Assembly: GCA_905116865.2 (NCBI GenBank)
Contig: CAJHNH020003148.1
Location: forward strand, 1-64,000
DNA: 64,000 nt
Direction of reading: 5' to 3'
Source: Candidula unifasciata
Taxonomy: Eukaryota > Mollusca > Gastropoda > Stylommatophora > Geomitridae
Shown here: positions 44,098-54,244 of the stretch, one piece after another
Position numbering within the stretch: position 1 is the stretch's first letter
Layout of the letters: every line of letters starts with the position of its first letter
Notes under the pieces: generated by a model
The model's database searches: none
What the model was told of the DNA's origin: nothing
What the model saw: only the letters and a program-made list of their open reading frames with translations
Program-made: the position numbers and the translations under genes

Positions 44098-44325
44098 TAT
44101 GGTGTCAGGTCTGCTGGAGGGACCACGTGTTGCATCGCAGCTTTTCCCCAGAGCTAAGGTGTCAGGTCTGCTGGAGGGACCATGTGTTGCATCGCAGCTT
44201 TTCCCCAGAGCTAAGATGTCAGGTCTGCTGGAGGGACCACGTGTTGCATCGCAGCTTTTCCCCAGAGCTAAGGTGTCAGGTCTGCTGGAGGGACCATGTG
44301 TTGCATCGCAGCTTTTCCAGAAGAG
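44098..44325 (+). repeat. 57-bp tandem repeat, four units
   Basis: Units contain gtgtcaggtctgctggaggg, accacgtgttgcatcgcagc and ttttccccagagctaag. The period is 19 codons, so frames on both strands stay open without being genes. Units 1/3 (cacgtg) and 2/4 (catgtg) alternate, a two-unit higher-order pattern. Confidence 0.9.
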
Positions 44326-44487
44326 GAGAGTCTTCAAAGATCTCGGGTTGTGCCCCCCCCCCCCCCATTTTTTTTAAGGATTCCTTAGCCAGCTGACGTA
44401 CTTCTGTTTAGACGTGTTTGTTTGTGGTTGAATTTTGCATCTTAAGTCTTTTAAGACATGAAGTATCTAGTTTTACACCGACTCGCT

Positions 44488-44535
44488 GCACACACACACA
44501 CACACACACACACACGCGCGCGCGCGCTCTCTCGC
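44488..44535 (+). repeat. (CA)n(CG)n(CT)n microsatellite
   Basis: CA dinucleotides pass through CG to CT. Confidence 0.9.
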
Positions 44536-44649
44536 GAAAGAAAGAGGTAGGGGTAGCGTATGTAGGAGAGCGTGTGTGTCCATGAAGAGGCGTGAAAGGC
44601 AAATAGATATAGAGCAAGTAAGAACGAGTGTGTAGTCAGAAAGGTGGAA

Positions 44650-44680
44650 CAGAGAAAGGAGCGTGTACGTCCACAAGGAG

Positions 44681-44713
<33 letters not shown>

Positions 44714-44848
44714 GAGCGTGTACGTCCACAAGGAGGCGTGCGAGAGAGAGAGAGAGAGAAAGAGAGAGAAAGGAGCGTGTACGTCCACAAGGAGGCGTGC
44801 AAGAGAGAAAGAGAGAGAAAGGGAGGAGCGTGTACGTCCACAAGGAGG

Positions 44849-44886
<38 letters not shown>

Positions 44887-44923
44887 AGAAAGAGAGGAGC
44901 GTGTACGTCCACAATGAGGCGTG

Positions 44924-44967
<44 letters not shown>

Positions 44968-45085
44968 GAGCGGGTACGTCCACAAGGAGGTGTGCGAGAG
45001 AGAAAGAGAGAGAGAGAGAGAGGAGCGTGTACGTCCACAAGTAGGCGTGCAAGAGAGAGAGAGAGAAAAGAGAGAGAAAAAGAGA

Positions 45086-45116
<31 letters not shown>

Positions 45117-45150
45117 TAAAAGAGAGAGAGAACAAGTGGAAAAGAATATG

Positions 45151-45186
<36 letters not shown>

Positions 45187-45230
45187 AGAGAGAGAAAGAG
45201 AGAGAGTAAAAGAGAGAGAGAGAGAGAACA
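44650..45230 (+). repeat. GA-rich VNTR with constant ggagcgtgtacgtccacaag core
   Basis: A ~35-bp core (ggagcgtgtacgtccacaag plus gaggcgtgc) recurs at least six times between variable (GA)n spacers (44,659-45,050). A second motif, gaacaagtggaaaagaatat, then repeats. Frames of up to 258 codons on the minus strand are artefacts. Confidence 0.9.
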
Positions 45231-45549
45231 AGTGGAAAAGAATATGCACGAGAGAGCTGCTGAGAGAGAAGTTAAAGAGAGAGAGAGATATTACGCGTGT
45301 TTTTAAGGGAGAGCGAAAGCGAACGTGTGTGTGGATGTGTGTGTGTGTGCGTGCGTGCCTGCGTCTCTGCGTGTGAGAGAGGGAGGAAGAGAGAGAGAGA
45401 GAGGGAGAGAGAAAGAGAACAAGTGGAAAAGAATATGCGCGCGAGAGCTGGTGAGAGAGAAGTTAAAGAAACAGAGATATTATGCGTGTTTTTGAGGGAG
45501 AGCGAAAGCGAACGTGTGTGTGGATGTGTGTGTGTGCGTGCGTCTCTGC

Positions 45550-45592
<43 letters not shown>
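45230..45592 (+). repeat. ~190-bp tandem duplication in GA/GT-rich DNA
   Basis: Blocks aatatgc..gagagct, gagagagaagttaaaga, attacgcgtgtttttaaggg and gagcgaaagcgaacgtgtgt occur in the same order at about 45,230-45,370 and 45,420-45,555. Confidence 0.85.
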
Positions 45593-45595
<3 letters not shown>

Positions 45596-45871
45596 CACAT
45601 AATCACATTGTCACCAGACGAGGTCACACATTAATATAGCCTTGAGAAAGAAACAACGGAATATTTAATGACGAAAAGTCCGTACCGTTTCACAATCATC
45701 TTGATCAATCACTACTTAATACCCTGCACTTCTGGAAGCTAAGCGCATTACTAGAATACAGACGGCTGAGAGATTGGATCCTGTATCATTGACATAGACG
45801 ATGAATAAATAACGTCAGTCCAACATTCAAGCTTTTCTAATGCGCTTATATTGACGAATATGGGATGTTAT

Positions 45872-46165
45872 CCTCTTCTTCTTTTTCGCGTTCACCAGCT
45901 GTAAACTCTAGCGGAAAGTTCTGGTTGTTCATCCACTTCTGGACTGCATTTGTGTTCCAGAACCTGAGTGTTGCGTGTGCATCCTTTTTACAGTCTGACT
46001 CATTTGTATGCAGACTGCCGGTTTCTTGTCTCTCAGGCAGATGCAATCCGACTTTGAAGGAAGTTCCCAATTAGTGGACTATTACGACATGCTTTTTGGC
46101 AGGCAGTGGGTCTATTCTTGTTTTCTCCCACAACAGGGCCCCGGAACCCACACGGGGAGGGAATG
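45872..46165 (-). mobile_element. S5 repeat, well-preserved copy
   Basis: It starts at tcctcttcttctttttcgcg (tail complement). It contains agctgtaaactctagcgg, ctggttgttcatccact, gtgttccagaacctgagtg, ctctcaggcagatgca and tgggtctattcttgttttc, and ends near ggaacccacacgg. Confidence 0.8.
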
Positions 46166-46309
46166 TTATGACAGGGAAGAAAACACCCGAGGAGATATCG
46201 TAGTTTGATGTCCAGGTCGGTCACATCCGGTATTTTGAGTCGTTGACTCATTTAGTATCAAACAACGCAGAGAGCGTTGTATCAGCTGACATGTTCGCAC
46301 TTTTCTAAC

Positions 46310-46452
46310 CTTCTATTGACCTGTCTACACTAACCCTGCTGTGTCTCTGACTTTTCTGACCTTTCTGAGGCCCATCCAGCTGTTACACTTACCCACTCTG
46401 CCTCCCTCCACCATTTGTCCTACTTTTTTGTGACCTTTTCAGTTGCTACACT
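46310..46452 (+). repeat. Degenerate precursor-like repeats before SINE S2
   Basis: ctaaccctgctgtgtctctg, acttttctgacctttctga, ttacccactctgcctccctc and tcctacttttttgtgacc resemble pieces of the 64-bp satellite that starts beyond the SINE (actctgcctccactttt, gtcctacttta). They may be older units. Confidence 0.4.
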
Positions 46453-46699
46453 AATCCAGTCGGCGTCTGTGGCACAGGCTTTGCGAACACGCTTCGTAAT
46501 GCCGGGTTGCTGAGTTCAATCCCAGCTTGCTAGCCTTGCGCTTTGCGTTGGTTTCAACAGTGGTATCCATAAGCCGACCGTCCAGAAGCAATGGCAAACT
46601 GCCGGACGTAAATTTTCTTAGAAAAACCACAACAGCCAAAAAAAAAAAAAACCTGCTAGAGTTGGTTTTGCAACGTCCTATAAAGGATAAGCAACTAAC
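46453..46699 (+). mobile_element. tRNA-derived SINE (S2), copy 2
   Basis: Head gtcggcgtctgtggcacagg (A box) and tgagttcaatcccagcttg (B box). The body has ttgcgttggtttcaacagtg, aagcaatggcaaactgcc and an A14 run. The 3' part gttggttttgcaacgtcc ends in GCAACTAAC (46,691-46,699). It directly abuts and overlaps the 64-bp satellite. Confidence 0.85.
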
Positions 46700-48287
46700 T
46701 TTTACTCTGCCTCCACTTTTCTGATCGTGACCTATCATGTCCTACTTTAGATAGGCAACTAACTTTTACTCTGCCTCCACTTTTCTGATCGTGACCTATC
46801 ATGTCCTACTTTAGATAGGCAACTAACTTTTACTCTGCCTTCACCTTTCTGATCGTGACCTATCATGGCCTACTTTAAATAGGCAACTAACTTTTACTCT
46901 GCCTCCACTTTTCTGATCGTCACCTATCATGTCCTACTTTAGATAGGCAACTAACTTTTACTCTGCCTTCACCTTTCTGATCGTGACCTATCATGGCCTA
47001 CTTTGGATAGGCAACTAACTTTTACTCTGCCTCCACTTTTCTGATCGTCACCTATCTTGGCCTACTTTAGATAGGCAACTAACTTTTACTCTGCCTCCAC
47101 TTTTCTGATCGTCACCTATCATGGCCTACTTTAGATAGGCAACTAACTTTTTCTCTGCCTCCACTTTTCTGATCGTGACCTATCTTGACCTACTTTAGAT
47201 AGGCAACTAACTTTTACTCTGCCTCCACTTTTCTGATCGTCACCTATCATGGCCTACTTTAGATAGGCAACTAACTTTTACTCTGCCTCCACCTTTCTGA
47301 TCGTGACCTATCTTGGCCTACTTTAGATAGGCAACTAACTTTTACTCTGCCTCCATTTTTCTGATCGTGACCTATTTTGGCGTAATTTAGATAGGCAACT
47401 AACTTTTACTCTGCCTCCACTTTTCTGTTCGTCACCTATCTTGGCCTACTTTAGATAGGCAACTAACTTTTACTCTGCCTCCACTTTTCTGATCGTCACC
47501 TATCTTGGCCTACTTTAGATAGGCAACTAACTTTTACTCTGCCTCCACTTTTCTGATCGTGACCTATCATGTCCTACTTTAGATAGGCAACTAACTTTTA
47601 CTCTGCCTTCACCTTTCTGATCGTGACCTATCTTGGCCTACTTTAGATAGGCAACTAACTTTTACTCTGCCTCCACTTTTCTGATCGTCACCTATCTTGG
47701 CCTACTTTAGATAGGCAACTAACTTTTACTCTGCCTCCACTTTTCTGATCGTGACCTATTTTGGCCTACTTTAGATAGGCAACTAACTTTTACTCTGCCT
47801 CCACCTTTCTGATCGTGACCTATTTTGGCCTACTTTAGATGGGCAACTAACTTTTACTCTGCCTCCACTTTTCTGATCGTGACCTATCATGTCCTACTTT
47901 AGATAGGCAACTAACTTTTACTCTGCCTTCACCTTTCTGATCGTGACCTATCATGGCCTACTTTAGATAGGCAACTAACTTTTACTCTGCCTCCATTTTT
48001 CTGATCGTGACCTATCTTGGCCTACTTTAGATAGGCAACTAACTTTTACTCTGCCTCCATTTTTCTGATCGTGACCTATCTTGGCCTACTTTAGATAGGC
48101 AACTAACTTTTACTCTGCCTCCACTTTTCTGATCGTCACCTATCTTGGCCTAATTTAGATAGGCAACTAACTTTTACTCTGCCTCCACTTTTCTGATCGT
48201 CACCTATCTTGGCCTACTTTAGATAGGCAACTAACTTTTACTCTGCCTTCACCTTTCTGATCGTCACCTATCTTTACTTTAGATAGG
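46691..48287 (+). repeat. 64-bp satellite, 25 units in perfect register
   Basis: gcaactaac starts at 46,691, 46,755 and 46,819 and at 64-bp steps to 48,227, which is 24 exact intervals without a net indel. The unit runs gcaactaacttttactctgc, ctccacttttctgatcgtga, cctatcatgtcctacttta, gatag. Variants are point changes only (gtgacc/gtcacc, atgtcc/atggcc/ttggcc). The last unit is shortened (tctttactttag). The first 9 bp of the first unit are the 3' end of the S2 SINE. Confidence 0.95.
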
Positions 48288-48365
48288 AGGCGGTGCTGAC
48301 GTCATCAGCTTGACATGACGTCACCACCACGGACTAACGATGCGTTCCGTTTTTATTCTGACATT

Positions 48366-48479
48366 CCTGTGTTGTGTGTGTGTGTGTTGTGTGTGTGTGT
48401 GTGTGTGGGGGGGGGGGGGGTTTGTTCCCGGTCGTCCCCTAAGTACTCATCACACAAATTCTAGTAATAAGCTGGAGAA

Positions 48480-48512
<33 letters not shown>

Positions 48513-48900
48513 GAACACTGTGGTGAATAGTGTGTGTGTGTGTGTACAAAATGAAAGAGAACACTGGAGAATAGAATGCATACACATATGTGTGTGTGAA
48601 AGAGAACACTGGAGAATAGTGTGCATACACATGTGTGTTGTGTGAAAGACAACACTGGAGTGTAGAATGTGTGTGTGTGTGTGTACAAAATGAAAGAGTG
48701 TGTGTGTGTGTGTGTGAGTGTGTGTGTGTTTTAATATTGTGTGTTAATTAATGTGTGTGTGTATACAGTGTGTTAGTGTGTGTGTGTGTGTGTCTATGTG
48801 TCTCATATGTGTTAAAATGTATTAGTTCCTTAATGAAAATTAGTGTGTGTGTGTGTTCTGTGAATTGTTTGTGAGTGAGTGAAGTGTGTGTGTGTGAGGA
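48366..48900 (+). repeat. (GT)n tracts with interspersed gaaagagaacactgg motif
   Basis: GT runs are separated by repeated gaaagagaacactggagaat blocks (48,507, 48,553, 48,598 and a variant at 48,644). It forms an irregular VNTR. Thr/His and Cys/Val frames are artefacts. Confidence 0.9.
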
Positions 48901-49089
48901 GTGTAAAAAAGGGAGAGTTGGACTGACTTGCTTAGGATGTCCCAATTTCAGCTCAGAATATTGTGAACAGAAAATAGAGAACAGCGTAGAAAGAGAGAAT
49001 ACAACAGAAACTACTTACATTTTAGCTAGTGAATGTCCAGCATGTATGCACATAATCAACTGAAAATTACTGAGGGAATTTAAACAGCA

Positions 49090-49925
49090 AATTCTTCTTG
49101 TCCACCCGGTGTATTCGCAATATTATCTGTGTCCACCCCGTATATTAGCAATATTATCCTTGTCCACCCGGTATATTAGCAATATTATCCTTGTCCACCC
49201 AGTATATTAGCAATATTATCCTTGTCCACCGAGCATATTAGCAATATTATCCTTGTCCACCCAGTATATTAGCAATATTATCCTTGTCCACCCAGTATAT
49301 TAGCAATATTATCATTGTCCATCCAGTATATTAGCAATATTATCTTTGTCCACCCCGTATATTAGCAATATTATCCTTGTCCACCCAGTATATTAGCAAT
49401 ATTATCCTTGTCCACCCAGTATATTAGCAATATTATCCTTGTCCACCCAGTATATTAGCAATATTATCTGTGTCCACCCAGTATATTAGCAATATTATCC
49501 TTGTCCACCCAGTATATTAGCAATATTATTCTTGTCCACCCAGCATACTAGCAATATTATTCTTGTCCACCCAGCATACTAGCAATATTATCCTTGTCTA
49601 CCCAGTATATTAGAAATATTATCCTTGTCCACCCAGCATACGATCAATATTATCCTTGTCTATCAAGTATATTAGCAATATTCGTCTTGTCTACCCATGA
49701 TATTCGAAATATTATCTTTGTCCACCCATTATATCGCAATATCATTGTCCACCCAGTATATCGCAATATCATTGTCCACCCAGTATATCGCAATATCATT
49801 GTCCACCCAGTATATCGCAATATCATTGTCCACCCAGGACACCGCAGTATTCTTCTTGTCCGCCCAGTATATTCGCAATATTTGTCTTGTCCACCCAGGG
49901 TATTCAAAATATTTTTTTTTGTCCA
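49090..49925 (+). repeat. 31-bp minisatellite with an internal 27-bp subarray
   Basis: The unit attagcaatattatccttgt plus ccacccagtat repeats about 20 times. At about 49,730-49,835 a shortened 27-bp version (tatcgcaatatcattgtcc plus acccag) repeats four times. Frames on both strands are open through the 27-bp part because it is a multiple of three. Confidence 0.9.
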
Positions 49926-50034
49926 CCGAACATTTTTGACATTGAGGCCCATCCGGTTGTTACCCTTAGACGATATTTCTGCTTAAATTCTTATACTAAC
50001 TCTTTCAGTCCCATTTTTTGACTGACTGACCTTC

Positions 50035-50200
50035 AACTCCACCAGGACCTCACGACGGGCGACTTACACCCGATGACACAGGGTGCCACCATTCGAACGA
50101 GAATCACACGGGCGCAAATCCCAGAAACCTCTTTAAAACTTAATTTTTTATTTAGGGCTACTGATAAGAACCAGGGTGGAGCTTCAATAAAAAAAATAAA
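50035..50200 (-). mobile_element. Dispersed repeat S4, copy 4
   Basis: Reverse-complement blocks ccaccaggacctcacgac, cccgatgacacagggtgcca, ccattcgaacgagaatcac and gaaccagggtggagcttc match S4. Confidence 0.65.
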
Positions 50201-50377
50201 AAAAATTACATCCCACACAGGGAAGATGTTGAATACTTCCATTTGTTTCGAAACAATTTTTATCTGAATAATTGGGGTTTGCACTTTACAACAACATTGT
50301 TCATCTGTTAATGGGTTAAATTGTTACATGTGTAAGATAAAACGGGTTACAGTAACAAGTTGAAATAGAATAACTCA

Positions 50378-50662
50378 ACTCCGCCTGTGGGTTCTGGGGC
50401 CCGGTTGTAGGGAAACAAGAATAGACCCACCGCCTTCGCTGATAAGTATGCCGTAAGAGTCGACTAATTGGGGGGGCTTCCTTCATAGTCGGAGTGCAGC
50501 TGCCTGTAAGGCAAGGAACCAAATGTCTACTCAGAAATAAGCCTGATGTGTAAAACGGTCATGCAGGTAACACTCAAGTTCTGGGACAAGACTTGAGTCT
50601 AGAAGTGGACGAACTACCTGAACTTTCCGCTGGATTTACAGCCGGTGAACGTGAAGAAGGGA
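50378..50662 (+). mobile_element. S5 repeat copy
   Basis: cctgtgggttctggggcc, gtagggaaacaagaatagac, gtaagagtcgactaattggg, tgcctgtaaggcaaggaacc, aactttccgctggatttaca and the tail ggtgaacgtgaagaaggg show a complete sense copy. It lies immediately upstream of a LINE 3' fragment. Confidence 0.8.
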
Positions 50663-50667
50663 AGAAG

Positions 50668-50965
50668 AAAGGCTTAACACACTATCCTACGCCTTAGAAC
50701 AGGACAGAGTTGACTTCGCAGCCATATGTACACAACATTTAAAATCGGGGAATCAGCCATGGGCACATGTGGACTGGCACCTGAGACAACAGATCATGTC
50801 CTCCAAGACTGTCCCAGATACAACATTTCAAGCCAAGAGAAACATCAGCGCAAAACAAACTTCACGGGTCGCTGAGTGAATTACAAAAGACAGTGAAGTT
50901 TAAACTAAAGACACCATTGCAGATATAGACAATCTATTTCTAGCGAACGAAAAAGAAAAGCTTTA
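50668..50965 (+). mobile_element. LINE ORF2 3'-end fragment related to the 25-kb LINE
   Basis: One plus frame reads LRTGQS, a stop, LRSHMYTTFKIGESAMGTCG and then LAPETTDHVLQDCPRYN. This aligns with LRTGHNKLNQHMHRLRLSSS and TTEHVLQDCPLF of the 25,140 LINE, including its C-x-H-x4-C finger. The 3' end is tagcgaacgaaaaagaaaag, close to the gcgaacacaagaagaag tail of that LINE. It is stop-ridden and truncated. Confidence 0.75.
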
Positions 50966-51234
50966 ACATAGTAAACAAAAGAGAGTATTTTAGAAATGTG
51001 TAATCCTCTCTGGACTACTTAACAAAATCCATGCTGAGTTGTCTGCTACGGTTTGAGCTTACTTCTGCTGTCTCACATCTTCTTATTCTTGTTCTTCTTA
51101 TAGTCCGTGTCGTGTGGCTTTGGTAGTCATGTCTATCAACAGCCTTCTGCCTTGTGAGCTTCGATCGATTCTGACACATAGGATCCTCTTCGCATGCCAT
51201 GATGTCAAACGATCAAGCATCTTCTCTCCCCTTC

Positions 51235-52205
51235 CCCTTGTGTATGTGCGAATGTGTGTGTGTTCGCGCGGATGTCCACGTGTATGTTTCAGTGTGAACT
51301 GGTTTCTTTTTCTGCATATTTGATGTGACTGTGTATATCTTCGTTTGTGTCTGTATGTGTCCCCGTATGTGTCTGTCTTCATGTTTGCCTGTGTATGTTT
51401 ATGTGTTTTGTCTGCGGGTGTGTCTATGAGGCTGTATGTGTGTATCTCTGTGTGTAGGTGTCTGTATGTCTGTCTGCGTGAGTGTATGTGTCAGCATGTG
51501 TCTGTCTGTCTGTGCATGTCTATGTGTGTTTCTCTGTGTGTGTTGTGTGTGCCCCTTTGTTGTCTGTATGTGTCTGCATGTCAGAGTATATGTCTGTGCG
51601 TGCTGAATTTATGTGTCTGCGTGTGTATTTCTATGTGTTTGTATGTATATGCATTTCTGCGTGTTTGTCTCTGTGGGTGTCAGTATGTGTTTGTCTGCCT
51701 GTTTGTCTGTATTTGTGTGTGTGTGTGTGTGTGTTTGACTGCGTGGTTGTCTATGTGGCTGTATGTATGTGTCTGCATGTTTGTCTGCGTATGTGTGGTG
51801 TGTGTGTCAGTGTGTGAGCACGAATGTAAATATGTGTGCTGTGTGTTTCCCTGTGTGTGTTTATATGTAAGTGTCTGTGTGTGTGTCTGTATTTTTGTCT
51901 GAGTGTTTGTGTCTCTGTGGGAGTGTCCGTGTGTGCATGTGTGTGTCTCCATGCATGACTGGATTTATGACTGTATGTGTGTATGCCTGTACTACGTATG
52001 TATGTATTAATGTATTTATGTATGTATGTATGTATGCCTGTATGTTTGTATCTATGTATGTATGTATGTTTGTGTGTACGTATGCCTGTGTGTATGCATG
52101 TTTGTTTATATGTATCTGTGTATGTATGTATGGAATGTATGCATGCATGTTTGTGTGTGTAAGTGAGTGGGTGAGCGTGTGTATGCGGGTGTATGTATGC
52201 ACGCG
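51235..52205 (+). repeat. Degenerate GT-rich tract with (TATG)n
   Basis: About 970 bp of irregular TGTG/TGTC/TATG repeats, with (TATG)n at about 51,995-52,140. Cys/Val-rich plus and Thr/His-rich minus frames are artefacts. Confidence 0.9.
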
Positions 52206-52324
52206 CGGGGTTTTGCATGCACTTTACAACTCATGCTTTTGTGTTCTTTTATAATATTCATAATATGCATAACATCATATGATCATAACATGCTTTATTA
52301 GTAAAATACAACTGCTGTGCGAAA

Positions 52325-52425
52325 GATGGTTGACTGGAAGGGCCGAATGTAAGACGGGCCTGCGTGCCCAATTTGTGACCCTTTGAAAATAAAGTTCGTT
52401 CGTTCGTTCTCCTCTTCTTTCCCCT
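52325..52425 (+). repeat. Dispersed repeat with (TTCG)n tail, copy 2
   Basis: ctggaagggccgaatgtaag, acgggcctgcgtgcccaat and gaaaataaagttcgttcgtt match 2213-2310. Confidence 0.65.
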
Positions 52426-52862
52426 GTCTCTCTCTCCCCCTCTCTCTCCCCTCTCCCTCTCTCTCGGTCTCTCCCCCTCCTCTCTCTCCCCCCTCTCTCT
52501 CCCCCTCCCTCTCTCCCACTCTCCCTCTCTCCCGCTCCCTCTCTCTTCTCTCTCTCCCCCTCTCTCTCTCCCTCTCTCTCCGTCTCTCCCTCTCTCTCTC
52601 CCCCTCTCTCTCCGCTCCCTCTCTCTCTTCTCTCTCTCTCCCCCTCTCTCTCCGTCTCTCTCTCCCCCCTCTCCCTCTCTATCTCCCCCCTCTCTCCCCT
52701 CTCCACTCTCTCTGTCTCTCTCCCCTCTCTCTCTCTCTCCCCCTCTCTCTCCCTCTCTCTCTCTCCCCCTCCCCCTCTCTTTCCCTCTCCCTCTCCCTCT
52801 CTCCCTCTCTCTCCCTCACTCTCTATCTTCCTCTCTCTCTCTCTCTCCCTCTCTCGGTCTCC
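52426..52862 (+). repeat. (CT)n-rich low-complexity tract
   Basis: About 440 bp of CTCT/CCCT repeats. Frames up to 222 codons are artefacts. Confidence 0.95.
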
Positions 52863-53145
52863 CTCCGCTTCTTTTCCCCTCCAACTTGCCCCACTGTCAC
52901 AATGTGCTCCAGTTTTCTCATTCTCATGACATGATTTAAACAAATGTAGATTATCTCCTTCTGATGTAAGTAGTTAGATCTCTTCCTGGGCGAGTTTCTT
53001 TTTCGTTACTCTTTATATATATCCAGATTATTTTTATCTTTCGTCTATTAAGACCACCCCACCGCCGCTTCCGAACAGTTTTTCTCTAATCGTCCAGTGT
53101 CTCCGAATCACTTCCGCATTTCAAGGTTTCGATTTATATAGCTTC

Positions 53146-53354
53146 TCTTGCCCCACAGTATCATTGTACTCTTGTCCCACAGTATCATTGTACTCTTGCC
53201 CCACAGTATCATTGTACTCTTGCCCCACAGTATCATTGTACTCTTGCCTCACAGTATCATTGTACTCTTGCTCCACAGTATCATTGTACTCTTGTCCCAC
53301 AGTATCATTGTACTCTTGCTCCACAGTATCATTGTACTCTTGTCCCACAGTATC
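53146..53354 (+). repeat. 24-bp minisatellite, left part (about 8.5 units)
   Basis: The unit cacagtatcattgtactctt plus gtcc repeats at 24-bp steps. The array is cut at gtatc by the LTR element and resumes at 58,258 with the same gtatc. Removing the element and one copy of the duplication restores the register. Confidence 0.95.
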
Positions 53355-53825
53355 TGTGATGAGGTGCTGTGCATGGTCTTCACGATTACATAGTGGCAAG
53401 CAGAAAGTCCGTGCAACAAGGGACAGCACGAGATACTTGTGCCTAGTCGAGGAAGCGAGGGAAAGCCCGAGCTAGCCTCGTGGTCAGTCGATCATCAGAA
53501 GTCAGAGAAGACGGTTGTAGTATTTGAAGATGTCGTCTTTATGTTGCGCAAATGTTTAATGTTCGAAAATGTCGCGAGTGAAATAAATGTGAATAATGTG
53601 TTGAACATGTGAAATAAATGGACGAGAATAAACTGACAGAATGTATCAAGAAGCTGAGCGGCGTTTGTGTGGTCAACCCTAGACGTTAAAGTTGGTGTAA
53701 ATCAAGGTACATGTCAAGTCTACGTCAAGATCCATTCCAAGTGTAGCATCGACTCATTCCAAGCAGACCAAGGTTCATTTCAAGTAGACCAAGATTTATT
53801 ACAAGAGAAGTTACGACTTATTACA
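53355..53825 (+). repeat. 5' LTR (471 bp)
   Basis: TG...CA ends. Three AATAAA polyadenylation signals lie within ~50 bp (53,582, 53,612 and about 53,626). It contains repeated caag-type motifs (caagtctacgtcaag, caagcagaccaagg, caagtagaccaag) near the 3' end. No clear TATA box was found. The 96-codon frame starting at 53,667 is LTR sequence and not a gene. Confidence 0.95.
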
Positions 53826-53827
53826 AG

Positions 53828-53845
53828 TGGGGTGCTTGTCCGAAG
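53828..53845 (+). promoter_or_regulatory. Candidate primer-binding site
   Basis: TGGGGTGCTTGTCCGAAG starts two bases after the 5' LTR, the usual position, and begins with TGG as required for pairing with a CCA-ended tRNA. I cannot name the priming tRNA with certainty. Confidence 0.55.
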
Positions 53846-54244
53846 GAAATTAGAAACCACGCGGACCATAAGCATAGGAAAACATTTTTGTTTCTTCCAA
53901 GGTAAGATAAACATGCGGAAAAACAGTGTACTTCACCCGAGCAGAGCCTATAATTAACACAGCAAGCGCGACAGGTCAGCTGCCGACCAATGAAAACCGG
54001 TGTGTCATCTACGCCCTGCCTGCCACACACACATCGTATTACCAAGGTTTGTGGATTCAAGAAGTTTCATGTTTACCAAAGGTACATATCGTAAATATTA
54101 TAAATCAAGTTTGTGAATTAAATCAGATTTGTGACGATTATTGTTTCGCGGAAACCAGCAAACTATGAACTACGTTTGGGAACAAAAGTTACGTTAAGCT
54201 TTATAACCACAGTGACATTTTAACATCAATGTGCGTTTATCAGA

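Noticed and set aside
46691..48287. CRISPR array
   Set aside because: Units are contiguous 64-bp repeats with no unique spacers, no cas genes and a eukaryotic context. The same holds for the other arrays.
53667..53957. 96-codon ORF (and 134-codon counterpart at 58,099)
   Set aside because: Lies in the LTR and runs into the interior or the minisatellite; no protein similarity.
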